This document shows, piece by piece, positions 1 through 5,527 of a stretch of DNA of 7,464 nucleotides. The position numbers were made by a program, and so were the translations under genes. The stretch spans positions 1 through 7,464 of the forward strand of contig LGET01000076.1 of NCBI GenBank assembly GCA_001507935.1, written 5' to 3'. A model generated the notes under the pieces. That model did no database searches, had not been told where the DNA came from, and worked only from the letters and a program-made list of their open reading frames with translations. The first letter of the stretch is position 1. Each line of letters opens with the position of its first letter. The DNA is from Thermococcales archaeon 44_46 (GTDB lineage Archaea; Methanobacteriota_B; Thermococci; Thermococcales; Thermococcaceae).

Positions 1-2
1 TC

Positions 3-80
3 AGAATTCATTCTAGTTTTGGTGATCCGCCTGGTGATGTTACTGAATGGCTTCAGGAGGTGATGCCCCAGTTATCCTAA
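3..80 (+). CDS. C-terminal fragment of an unknown upstream gene (partial)
   Basis: The third frame is open from the window edge to a TAA at 78-80 and reads as 25 residues ending in EWLQEVMPQLS. The mixture of acidic, Pro-Gly and amphipathic residues looks like a natural protein end. The first frame is also open to a TGA at 61-63 but gives an unnaturally hydrophobic peptide. I do not recognise the family and the fragment is too short to assign one. It lies on the same strand as the nuclease-like gene 102 bases downstream, so it could be a partner gene (for example of a restriction or defence locus), but nothing in the fragment shows that. Confidence 0.4.
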   Translation, partial: RIHSSFGDPPGDVTEWLQEVMPQLS

Positions 81-105
81 CAGTATCATAATGTATACAG
101 TTAGG
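76..105. repeat. Inverted repeat at the end of the upstream ORF (terminator or operator)
   Basis: CCTAAC (76-81) is the exact reverse complement of GTTAGG (100-105). After an A·A mismatch the pairing resumes as GTAT (83-86) with ATAC (95-98), closing an 8-base loop. The dyad overlaps the TAA stop of the upstream fragment and is followed by a T/A-rich stretch (tttatgaaatacat). It could fold as a 3'-end hairpin of the upstream transcript, or act as a dyad operator for the gene starting at 182. The sequence does not decide between these. Confidence 0.4.
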
Positions 106-181
106 TTTATGAAATACATAAGATGATCATTGCAGATATATGACTACGAAAAGCTAATTTGCCAAAACCCCCAAACTAAAG

Positions 182-1102
182 ATGGTGGGTATCTTGCCTT
201 CAAAGAAGAGACAAATAAAAGGGAAAGCATTTATTAGTGATCGTTTTGAGAATTTTGAACTCCCCACAGGACTTGCAAACAACATAAAAGGTACTGTTGC
301 CGAATTAATTGGTCAAAATTATCTGTGGAATAAATTAATACCAGAACTCAGAAAACAATATGATATTGTTCATTATTTATCTCCTCAGGTGCCATATACC
401 AATTTTGAGAGGGACTTCTATTCTTTTCAAAGATCAAACTTTTTGAAGCGATTAAAAATAGCTAGGAAAATGTTAGTTTCTACTCTCTCAGAGTGGATAT
501 TGCCCCCTACTGTCAAGGGAGGATACTTAGTTGTGAGTGATGGATATTATCACAAGGAAGATGATGTGTTTGAGGTCGAGATATTTCTAGACTTGGATCC
601 GAACGAGCCGATTATACGCCGTCCGGTATGGGTGAATAGGAAAGATCGCCAAGGATTTAGGGATATTGATGCTCTTATTTCAAGTGGGTATTTTATTTCT
701 TGGGAGAACATAAACAAAACATTAACTCTTAAAAAGGCCTTAGGGGAGTTATTAGAAGGCTCACAATACATTCCTGATTGTATGCTATTATTGGGGAAGA
801 TTGAAGGTACAAAAGACTTTCATTTAATCCCTATCTTCAAGACCAAGAGAATTCATAAATTCAACATAAAACGGAGCGACCTTGAGAAGCATTATGAGCT
901 TCCAATACTCAAAATCGAGAAGGTTTTAATTATCGAAGTTAAAGGAGGAAGTAGGAGATTCACATTTACTAATAATCAGATAAAATTAATTAAGAACATC
1001 CCCACGAACGTACCTATCGAATTCCTCATTATACACGTACCAATAGGGGATATCATTTCATTGAAAGAGGCTCAAATCCACATATACAAGATGATAAAAT
1101 AA
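182..1102 (+). CDS. PD-(D/E)XK nuclease-like protein, possible restriction or defence endonuclease
   Basis: This 306-aa protein carries the motif order of the PD-(D/E)XK nuclease superfamily. There is an N-terminal helix with a conserved-type Glu (GTVAELIGQ, E41), an acidic motif (either RDIDAL with D161/D163, or IPD with D199), the core strand LIIEVKGG (E252, K254), and a following helix with Gln and Lys (NNQIKLIK, Q266, K268, K271). These residues would bind Mg2+ and cleave phosphodiester bonds. The nuclease core seems split by a long insertion between E41 and the acidic motif, which may bind DNA. There is no clear Shine-Dalgarno site before the ATG; the frame is open upstream only to 158 (stop at 155-157), so translation may be leaderless or from a weak site. 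No methyltransferase is visible beside it, unless the fragment at 3-80 is one. Codon third positions look AT-rich compared with enolase, suggesting acquired DNA. The superfamily call rests on motifs; the biological role is inference. Confidence 0.72.
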   Translation: MVGILPSKKRQIKGKAFISDRFENFELPTGLANNIKGTVAELIGQNYLWNKLIPELRKQYDIVHYLSPQVPYTNFERDFYSFQRSNFLKRLKIARKMLVSTLSEWILPPTVKGGYLVVSDGYYHKEDDVFEVEIFLDLDPNEPIIRRPVWVNRKDRQGFRDIDALISSGYFISWENINKTLTLKKALGELLEGSQYIPDCMLLLGKIEGTKDFHLIPIFKTKRIHKFNIKRSDLEKHYELPILKIEKVLIIEVKGGSRRFTFTNNQIKLIKNIPTNVPIEFLIIHVPIGDIISLKEAQIHIYKMIK

Positions 1103-1129
1103 TTTGTTGAGGGTTGGGAGGCCACGTTT

Positions 1130-1480
1130 TCATAATGAAAAAGCTAGGCCTAATGTGGTTAGCAACATCAGTGTGATGATGAGCGAAATTAGGTAAATTA
1201 GCGCTGCTGCAGCAAAAAGTCCAAGACCAAAATTAAACCCGGACTTAAATGTTAGTTCGATTCTCAGTGGAGGACTTTGAGATTCCGCTGTCTCTGTTTT
1301 TATGCTTGGCATAAGTGAGAAGAGGTAACTCGCAATTAGGAGTAGCACCATTAGGATTATAACAAAGATCGGAAGTTTTGAATCTGATGGTATCCACCCA
1401 GCTAGGGTTGATATCAAGAGCGTTATGCTAACAACTAAAACTCCCCACAGTATAGCCTTGAAACCTCCGTTCACAAACAT
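1130..1480 (-). CDS. Small three-helix membrane protein of unknown function
   Basis: Starting at the ATG at 1480 the product has 116 residues. Three hydrophobic segments are visible: about residues 9-28, 37-58 and 84-108. A polar linker rich in Ser, Thr and Glu lies between the second and third (about 60-80). The extreme C-terminus (GLAFSL) is short and hydrophobic. The frame also offers TTG at 1486 and GTG at 1483 immediately upstream, and a GGTGAT at 1479-1484 could instead serve a GTG start at 1474. I prefer the ATG because a TATA-like box lies about 25 bases upstream, which would give a leaderless or near-leaderless message. The gene converges on the nuclease-like gene with a 27-base gap. 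I recognise no family motif; it is probably a lineage-restricted membrane protein. Confidence 0.62.
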   Translation of the reverse strand: MFVNGGFKAILWGVLVVSITLLISTLAGWIPSDSKLPIFVIILMVLLLIASYLFSLMPSIKTETAESQSPPLRIELTFKSGFNFGLGLFAAAALIYLISLIITLMLLTTLGLAFSL

Positions 1481-1500
1481 CACCAAAAAGAATACGCAAG

Positions 1501-1511
1501 AAAAATATAAA
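1501..1511 (-). promoter_or_regulatory. TATA box of the small membrane protein gene
   Basis: Read on the minus strand this is TTTATATTTTT, preceded by an A-rich BRE-like CCAAAATGA. Its centre is about 25 bases from 1480-1483, the usual distance from TATA to transcription start in archaea. The transcript would therefore begin at or next to the start codon, consistent with leaderless translation. Confidence 0.5.
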
Positions 1512-1604
1512 TCATTTTGGCCTTATTCACAAGCTATTTGTGTAACCCCTCCTAGCCCTATCTTTTTATGGGTCTTTAGTGGATAGTCTACCTGCATATA
1601 GCTA

Positions 1605-1622
1605 CCATTTCTTTTGAAATGG
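1605..1622. repeat. Perfect 7-bp hairpin in the enolase upstream gap
   Basis: CCATTTC (1605-1611) and GAAATGG (1616-1622) are exact reverse complements around a TTTT loop. It lies about 140 bases before enolase, too far from the TATA box to be a usual promoter element. It may be part of a small structured RNA or chance in AT-rich DNA. Confidence 0.3.
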
Positions 1623-1712
1623 ATTCACGCATATTGTAGTTTGGAATCATGAACCTAACCAAGACCTTCCTTTCTAACTTCTTCTACCATGGGGATGAAG
1701 TTAATGTTTTGT

Positions 1713-1727
1713 GAAAAAGCTTTAAAG
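1713..1727 (+). promoter_or_regulatory. BRE/TATA promoter of enolase
   Basis: A purine-rich BRE-like GAAAAAG (1713-1719) is followed by CTTTAAAG (1720-1727). The centre lies about 25 bases before 1748-1750. The message would start just ahead of the Shine-Dalgarno site, leaving a leader of roughly 10-15 bases, a common layout in Thermococcales. Confidence 0.5.
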
Positions 1728-1739
1728 AGAAACCTCAAA

Positions 1740-1756
1740 TATCACCCGAGGTGAAA
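1740..1756. promoter_or_regulatory. Thermococcales glycolytic motif, candidate TrmBL1/Tgr operator
   Basis: The sequence TATCAC-CCGAG-GTGAAA matches the known glycolytic motif TATCAC-N5-GTGATA at 11 of 12 specified positions with exact spacing. In Thermococcales this motif is bound by the sugar-responsive regulator TrmBL1 (Tgr). Sites downstream of the TATA box are associated with repression of glycolytic genes when maltodextrins are absent. Here the site lies downstream of the TATA-like box and covers the likely transcription start and the Shine-Dalgarno sequence. The right half is partly explained by the Shine-Dalgarno GGTGA itself, so the independent support comes mainly from the exact left half and the spacing. 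Confidence 0.6.
1748..1754 (+). promoter_or_regulatory. Ribosome binding site that fixes the enolase start
   Basis: GAGGTGA ends 5 bases before the ATG at 1760. The in-frame GTG at 1751 lies inside this site, so the three-residue longer form starting there is very unlikely. Confidence 0.8.
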
Positions 1757-1759
1757 GCA

Positions 1760-3052
1760 ATGGAAAACCCATTTGAAATTACTGGAATAGTTGCTAGGGA
1801 AATTCTCGACTCAAGAGGAAACCCAACAGTTGAGGTTGATGTATACACCCCGGTTGCGATGGGAAGGGCGGCAGTGCCAAGCGGTGCCTCAACGGGAATC
1901 CACGAGGCCCTAGAGCTTAGAGATGGCGGAAAAAGATACCACGGAAAAGGTGTTAAGAGGGCCGTTGAGAACGTTAACAAGATAATCGCTCCTGAACTTC
2001 TTGGAATGGATGTCACACTTCAGAGAGACATAGATATGCTCATGCTTGAGCTCGATGGCACGGAGAACAAGAGCAACCTCGGTGCTAACGCTATTCTTGG
2101 TGTTTCCCTTGCTGTTGCAAAAGCTGCCGCTAACACCCTTGGAATGCCTCTCTACAGATACCTTGGCGGAGCAAACGCTTACGTTCTGCCTGTTCCAATG
2201 AGCAACGTTATCAACGGAGGCGCACATGCGGGCAACGATTTGGACTTCCAGGAGTTCATGATTATGCCCGTCGGTGCAAAGAGCTTTAGGGAAGCCATTC
2301 AAATGGTAAGCGAGACCTACCACACATTAAAGAAGATTCTCATAGAGAAGTACGGTAAGCTGGCAGTTAACGTCGGTGACGAGGGCGGCTTCGCACCACC
2401 GATGAAAGAAGTAACCGAGCCATTGGATGCCCTCGTAAAGGCTATTGAAGAGAGCGGTTACAAAGTCGGAGATGAAATTGCCTTTGCCCTTGATGTGGCA
2501 TCAAGCGAGCTTTATGACGAGGAGAAGAACGTTTACGTTGTTGGCGGCAAGGAATACACGAGAGAAGAGCTTATCGATCTCTACAAGGATCTCATCTCCA
2601 CCTATCCAATAGTCTCAATAGAAGACCCAGTCCAAGAGGAAGACTTTGAGGGCTTTGCAATGGTCACGAAGGAGCTTGGAAAGAAAGTCCAGCTCGTAGG
2701 TGACGACATATTCGTAACAAACGTCAAGAGGCTCAAGAAGGGCATCGAGATGGGGGCTGGAAACGCTCTGCTCCTCAAGGTAAACCAGATTGGAACACTC
2801 AGCGAAGCTATTGATGCCGCTTACCTTGCCTTTAGGGCTGGCTATGGAGTTGTTGTATCCCACCGCTCCGGCGAGACCGAAGACGCTACAATTGCCGATC
2901 TAGCCGTTGCCCTAAATGCAGGCCAGATTAAGACCGGTGCTCCAGCAAGAAGCGACAGAAACGCCAAGTACAACCAGCTCCTAAGAATCGAGGAAGAGCT
3001 TGAGGGAGTTGCTTACTATCCGGGCAAGAAGTTCAGGAACCCACTGCTTTGA
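1760..3052 (+). CDS. eno: Enolase (phosphopyruvate hydratase, EC 4.2.1.11)
   Basis: Enolase converts 2-phosphoglycerate to phosphoenolpyruvate and back in glycolysis and gluconeogenesis, in the cytoplasm, using Mg2+. The 430-aa length and ends (MENPFEITG… to …KKFRNPLL) are those of Thermococcales enolases. All key residues are present: the SGAST loop (41-45), H156, E165 (DFQE) and E208 (GDEGG). The metal ligands are D245 (ALD), E288 (SIEDP) and D315 (GDD). K340 sits in the [10 protein letters not shown] signature, H368-R369-S370 follow, and K391 (QIKTGAP) completes the set. The start is set by the GAGGTGA site ending 5 bases upstream. The gene appears monocistronic, with its own promoter and a glycolytic-regulon operator. 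Codon use is more GC-rich at third positions than in the downstream cassette, as expected of a core, highly expressed gene. Identification is essentially certain. Confidence 0.98.
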   Translation: MENPFEITGIVAREILDSRGNPTVEVDVYTPVAMGRAAVPSGASTGIHEALELRDGGKRYHGKGVKRAVENVNKIIAPELLGMDVTLQRDIDMLMLELDGTENKSNLGANAILGVSLAVAKAAANTLGMPLYRYLGGANAYVLPVPMSNVINGGAHAGNDLDFQEFMIMPVGAKSFREAIQMVSETYHTLKKILIEKYGKLAVNVGDEGGFAPPMKEVTEPLDALVKAIEESGYKVGDEIAFALDVASSELYDEEKNVYVVGGKEYTREELIDLYKDLISTYPIVSIEDPVQEEDFEGFAMVTKELGKKVQLVGDDIFVTNVKRLKKGIEMGAGNALLLKVNQIGTLSEAIDAAYLAFRAGYGVVVSHRSGETEDATIADLAVALNAGQIKTGAPARSDRNAKYNQLLRIEEELEGVAYYPGKKFRNPLL

Positions 3053-3082
3053 TTCCTTTCTTTCTTAAAATTTTGTGAGGCT

Positions 3083-3134
3083 TATTCCTAACTTCCTTAA
3101 GGAATATTAAACTTTTTGTTTTTAACTAAAAGTT
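3083..3134. repeat. Cluster of palindromes between enolase and the peptide cassette
   Basis: Three overlapping dyads occur here. TATTCC (3083-3088) pairs with GGAATA (3101-3106). TTCCTTAAGGAA (3093-3104) is a perfect 12-base palindrome. AACTTTT (3110-3116) pairs with AAAAGTT (3128-3134). T-rich runs (3113-3123, and 3058-3076 just after the enolase stop) could terminate enolase transcription. The TTTTTAAC stretch (3119-3126) is a possible TATA element for the small gene at 3184. The palindromes could be operator half-sites at that promoter. Confidence 0.4.
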
Positions 3135-3173
3135 GTAGAAAAAAAAAATAAACAATAACGTTAATTTTACTTT

Positions 3174-3179
3174 GGTGGT
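3174..3179 (+). promoter_or_regulatory. Ribosome binding site of the proposed precursor peptide
   Basis: GGTGGT lies 4 bases before the ATG at 3184 and fits the archaeal anti-Shine-Dalgarno sequence well (compare GGTGAT). It is one of the stronger reasons to treat the small ORF as translated. Confidence 0.55.
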
Positions 3180-3183
3180 TACT

Positions 3184-3342
3184 ATGAAAGCAAGAAACCA
3201 CCCTAAACAATTAAGAAAATTTAGTTGTGTGTTGAATACTAAGGGACTTCATGCGGGAGAACACCAATATATAGGAATCTCAGTCTACCATAAGGAGTTT
3301 GTAAAAGGTATAAAGAAACCCTTTACAAACTCCGCCTTCTGA
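3184..3342 (+). CDS. Proposed RiPP precursor peptide, 52 aa
   Basis: This short ORF (ATG to TGA) sits 38 bases before the radical SAM maturase start, on the same strand and behind a good Shine-Dalgarno site. That is the usual place for the precursor of a ribosomally made, modified peptide. The N-terminal part is basic and polar (MKARNHPKQLRK, with one Cys at 15) and would serve as leader. The C-terminal half (about 21-52) is rich in Gly, His, aromatic residues and Lys and would be the core. With a single Cys and no Trp, multi-thioether sactipeptide/ranthipeptide chemistry or a streptide-type Lys–Trp link looks unlikely. Three aromatic-X-Lys/Asn triplets occur near the end: YHK (35-37), FVK (39-41) and FTN (47-49). 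Their shape recalls the three-residue cyclophane motifs made by some radical SAM/SPASM enzymes. No Gly-Gly protease site is evident. I recognise no family; the precursor role is inferred from context, and the ORF could also be a small regulator. Confidence 0.6.
   Translation: MKARNHPKQLRKFSCVLNTKGLHAGEHQYIGISVYHKEFVKGIKKPFTNSAF
3294..3333 (+). terminator. Long hairpin inside the precursor gene's 3' end (attenuator or processing stem)
   Basis: GGAGTTTGTAAA (3294-3305) and TTTACAAACTCC (3322-3333) are perfect 12-bp inverted repeats. After one mismatch, GG (3307-3308) pairs with CC (3319-3320), leaving a 10-base A-rich loop. A T/A-rich run follows at 3343-3356. Such stems between a precursor gene and its maturase often lower downstream expression or stabilise the precursor mRNA. 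Unusually, this one lies within the coding sequence (codons for residues 37-50), so ribosomes finishing the peptide would melt it, allowing coupling of peptide translation to maturase expression. The function is inferred; the pairing is seen directly. Confidence 0.6.
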
Positions 3343-3358
3343 TTTTAAATTTTTATAC
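3343..3358 (+). promoter_or_regulatory. Possible internal TATA-like promoter before the maturase gene
   Basis: TTTTAAATTTTTATAC resembles a BRE/TATA element. Counting about 25 bases puts a start near 3378-3381, at the maturase ATG. That would make a leaderless second transcript, in conflict with the good Shine-Dalgarno site at 3368-3375, which implies read-through from upstream. Both may occur, or the AT run may simply follow the hairpin. Confidence 0.3.
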
Positions 3359-3367
3359 CAAGGAAAT

Positions 3368-3375
3368 GGAGGTGG
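3368..3375 (+). promoter_or_regulatory. Ribosome binding site that fixes the maturase start
   Basis: GGAGGTGG ends 5 bases before the ATG at 3381. The ATG at 3366 lies immediately before this site and has no site of its own, so the longer form (five extra residues, MEVGK) is unlikely. Confidence 0.75.
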
Positions 3376-3380
3376 GCAAA

Positions 3381-4790
3381 ATGGTGTACGTATCTCTTCT
3401 TAGACCGTTGCGCCTTCACGAGTATAAAGGGAATTATTACTTTGTCGATCCTAGATATCATGAGGACTATTATTATGGAGACTTCGTTTTCAAGGAAGTT
3501 CTAATGAGAGTCTCAAAAGATAAATTAACAGTTGACGAAGTGTGTGAAAAAGTTTCTAACGACTTGGGGATACCCCAAGAAAAGGTTGCTGAAACATTAT
3601 TAGAAATGTACAACTTGGGGATAATCACTTTTAGCAAGAGGTATGAAAGTAAGCCTGTAAAAATTTATCCGTTTAGCATGTGCACCAGGGCGCTTCTAAC
3701 TTTGACATATAGGTGCAACTTCAAGTGCAAACATTGCCTCCAAGGAGATAACAGATGGAACTCTCGTAAAGAACTACCAACTGAGAAATGGACAGATATT
3801 ATTGATCAGCTCTCTGAGTATGGTGTGAGCTATCTATTTTTTACAGGAGGAGAGCCTTTCTTAAGAAAGGATGCTCTTCAACTAATTCAGTATGCAGGGG
3901 AATATGCATTCCCTCTACGTGTTTATACAAACGCCACTCTTTTAACTCCGGAGATTATTAAAAAATTGTCTGAGATTGACAATCTTGTTGTTCAGGTTTC
4001 ACTACATGGTATCAGCGAACAAGATGTTGATCCGTTTGTTGGCGTTCCGGGAGCCTATAGGAAAATTATTGCCTCAATTAAGGAATTAACTAATAGTGGC
4101 ATCACTGTGGCTGTAGCCAGCTCTTTGAGAGGACATTTAATAGAAAGAATGGAAGATTTTGTCGACCTTTTGTTAAATTTGGGTGTTTCTATGTGGATCC
4201 CAACATTGATAATGCCTGTTGGATGCGGATTTGCAAATTGGACTTACTTTCGACCAAATACTGAAGAAATTCGAAAGTTCATTGAGGAGTCACTGCGATT
4301 AATGTCTATTTACAATAAAGAAAATTCAGAATTTCGTATTACGGGTTCATTTAACATAGAGTTACTTCAGGACAGCAAAGAGTTCGAACAATTCTCATTT
4401 CATTGTGTCCCCTATATTGCATATATAAACATCGAACCTGATGGGACAATTACTCCATGTGACAGGATGACAGAGTGGAAATTAGGATCTTTGAGAGAAA
4501 AATCACTAGAAGAGATTTTATCTTCCTCAGAACGCATGTACAAAGACTGGGAGAATATATACAAAAAGTTGGCATCTTTGGGTATCCTGCAAAAATGTAG
4601 ATCTTGCAGATATTATGCTCTTTGTGGCGGTGTTTGTCCGGGAATAGGCTTTAGGAGCTATGAATTAGGAGAGGAATACCCCGATCCAATAGTATGCAGA
4701 GTATTTAATGAGGCTTTGGATGTAATCTTGAAGTATTCAAGTTTGCCCGTGAAAAAGAAAATACTTAAATCAATCGGGGGGAAGTTATGA
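3381..4790 (+). CDS. Radical SAM/SPASM peptide maturase with N-terminal PqqD-like recognition domain
   Basis: This 469-aa enzyme has three parts. Residues about 20-90 resemble a PqqD-like RiPP recognition element (TVDEVCEKV… LLEMYNLGII), the winged-helix fold that binds leader peptides. Residues about 100-310 are a radical SAM barrel with the cluster motif CNFKCKHC (C112, C116, C119) and the SAM-binding FTGGEP (156-159). Residues 342-439 form a complete SPASM domain for auxiliary Fe-S clusters: C342, then G355-X4-C360, then the C406/C409/C415/C419 set (CX2CX5CX3C) and C439. Such enzymes use a 5'-deoxyadenosyl radical to cross-link residues of a ribosomally made peptide, as PqqE, MftC, StrB and sactisynthases do. 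Here the likely substrate is the 52-aa peptide encoded just upstream. The stop overlaps the ATPase start (ATGA, 4787-4790), showing translational coupling. Third codon positions look AT-rich relative to enolase. The enzyme class is firm; the product chemistry is unknown. An enzyme acting on another protein (anaerobic sulfatase maturase-like) is less likely given the recognition domain and exporter. Confidence 0.88.
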   Translation: MVYVSLLRPLRLHEYKGNYYFVDPRYHEDYYYGDFVFKEVLMRVSKDKLTVDEVCEKVSNDLGIPQEKVAETLLEMYNLGIITFSKRYESKPVKIYPFSMCTRALLTLTYRCNFKCKHCLQGDNRWNSRKELPTEKWTDIIDQLSEYGVSYLFFTGGEPFLRKDALQLIQYAGEYAFPLRVYTNATLLTPEIIKKLSEIDNLVVQVSLHGISEQDVDPFVGVPGAYRKIIASIKELTNSGITVAVASSLRGHLIERMEDFVDLLLNLGVSMWIPTLIMPVGCGFANWTYFRPNTEEIRKFIEESLRLMSIYNKENSEFRITGSFNIELLQDSKEFEQFSFHCVPYIAYINIEPDGTITPCDRMTEWKLGSLREKSLEEILSSSERMYKDWENIYKKLASLGILQKCRSCRYYALCGGVCPGIGFRSYELGEEYPDPIVCRVFNEALDVILKYSSLPVKKKILKSIGGKL

Positions 4791-5527
4791 GAATTATTTC
4801 AGTTTCAGATTTATGGAAGAGGTTTAACAGTGAATGGGTACTCAAGGGGATAAGCTTTGAAGTTAAACGTGAAATATTTGGGTTTATTGGGCCTAACGGT
4901 GCTGGGAAAACGACCACTATCAGAATAGTTCTTGGTATCTTAAATGCAAACAGGGGCTCTGTTAAAATTTTTGGAAAAAAACCAAGTGAACTTTCAGTAG
5001 AAGAACGAAGAAGAATTGGCTATGTTCAACAGAGAATTAGCTTTGAACCTTATATATCAGTATTTGAAAATATTTGGCTTTATGGATATTTAAAAGGATT
5101 AAGCAAAGATGAAGCAAAAGAAAGAGCATTAAAGCTTATTAATGAATTTGATTTAGAACCAAACAAAAAGGCTGTTGAATTATCAATTGGACAAAGAAGG
5201 AGACTTCAAATAGCTAGAGAATTGGTATGTAAGCCCGATTTATTGTTTCTTGATGAACCCACAATAGGTTTGGATGTAGAATCGAAGCATAAGCTTCTTA
5301 ATATTTTAAGGGAGCTAGAGATACCTATATTTTTTACTACCCACAACCTATGGGAAGCGGAGAAACTATGTGACAGGGTTGCAATTATACATCAAGGACA
5401 AATACTAACAATTGCATCTCCGAAGTCTCTAATTAGAGAAACTCAGTCAGAAAACTTAGAAGAGGCGTATCTTAAGGTGATTAAAAATGAAACGCTTAAT
5501 ATATCGAAATATAAGAACAACTTATGA
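4787..5527 (+). CDS. ABC transporter ATPase, probable peptide exporter or self-immunity subunit
   Basis: The 246-aa protein is a stand-alone nucleotide-binding domain of the type that pairs with ABC-2 permeases. All motifs are visible: Walker A GPNGAGKT (35-42), Q-loop (Q81/Q82), signature LSIGQRRRLQIA (132-143, with Ile in place of the usual first Gly of LSGGQ), Walker B LLFLDEP (152-158, D156 and E157), D-loop GLD (161-163) and switch His H186 (FTTHN). It would hydrolyse ATP at the inner membrane face to drive transport by the permease encoded next. The start codon lies inside the maturase stop (ATGA) behind a G-rich stretch (GGGGGGAAG, 4776-4784), and the 3' end overlaps the permease gene by 41 bases, so the three genes form one operon. 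No peptidase or membrane domain is fused, so it would not itself cleave a leader as PCAT-type exporters do. Substrate is inferred from context. Confidence 0.9.
   Translation: MRIISVSDLWKRFNSEWVLKGISFEVKREIFGFIGPNGAGKTTTIRIVLGILNANRGSVKIFGKKPSELSVEERRRIGYVQQRISFEPYISVFENIWLYGYLKGLSKDEAKERALKLINEFDLEPNKKAVELSIGQRRRLQIARELVCKPDLLFLDEPTIGLDVESKHKLLNILRELEIPIFFTTHNLWEAEKLCDRVAIIHQGQILTIASPKSLIRETQSENLEEAYLKVIKNETLNISKYKNNL
5476..5481 (+). promoter_or_regulatory. Ribosome binding site of the permease, inside the ATPase gene
   Basis: GGTGAT lies 5 bases before the ATG at 5487 and within the last codons of the ATPase gene. It supports the 41-base overlap as genuine. Confidence 0.7.

Larger units (their letters stand above)
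1487..1747. other. Gene-poor gap between the divergent membrane protein and enolase genes
   Basis: The outer parts are the two divergent promoters. The middle has no clear gene. It holds a 5-bp dyad, CACAA-N5-TTGTG (1528-1542), and a perfect 7-bp hairpin (1605-1622). On the minus strand there is a short stretch open from 1683 to a TAG at 1588-1590 that reads like protein (…VLVRFMIPNYNMRESISKEM…). That stretch has no convincing start: ATG at 1650 would give 20 residues and TTG at 1662 would give 24. It could be a gene relic, a tiny ORF or chance. Confidence 0.5.

Noticed and set aside
29..64. GTGATG and CTGA elements suggesting a box C/D guide RNA
   Set aside because: Element spacing is wrong (only a few bases between C-like and D-like boxes) and the stretch is better read as protein-coding.
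547..566. Second TATCAC with a downstream GATGATG, considered as another glycolytic operator
   Set aside because: The right half does not match at N5 spacing and the site is inside a coding region.
550..771. Minus-strand 73-codon frame inside the nuclease-like gene
   Set aside because: Antisense shadow; the plus-strand frame holds the nuclease motifs.
1735..2323. Minus-strand open frames of 93 and 137 codons across the enolase 5' half
   Set aside because: They are antisense to a certain enolase gene, have no protein-like motif or promoter, and arise from enolase codon bias.
2615..2863. Minus-strand 82-codon frame in the enolase 3' half
   Set aside because: Antisense shadow of enolase with no independent support.
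3294..3333. Hairpin as the end of an insertion sequence or MITE, or as a CRISPR repeat
   Set aside because: There is only one copy in the window, no flanking target duplication and no repeat-spacer pattern.
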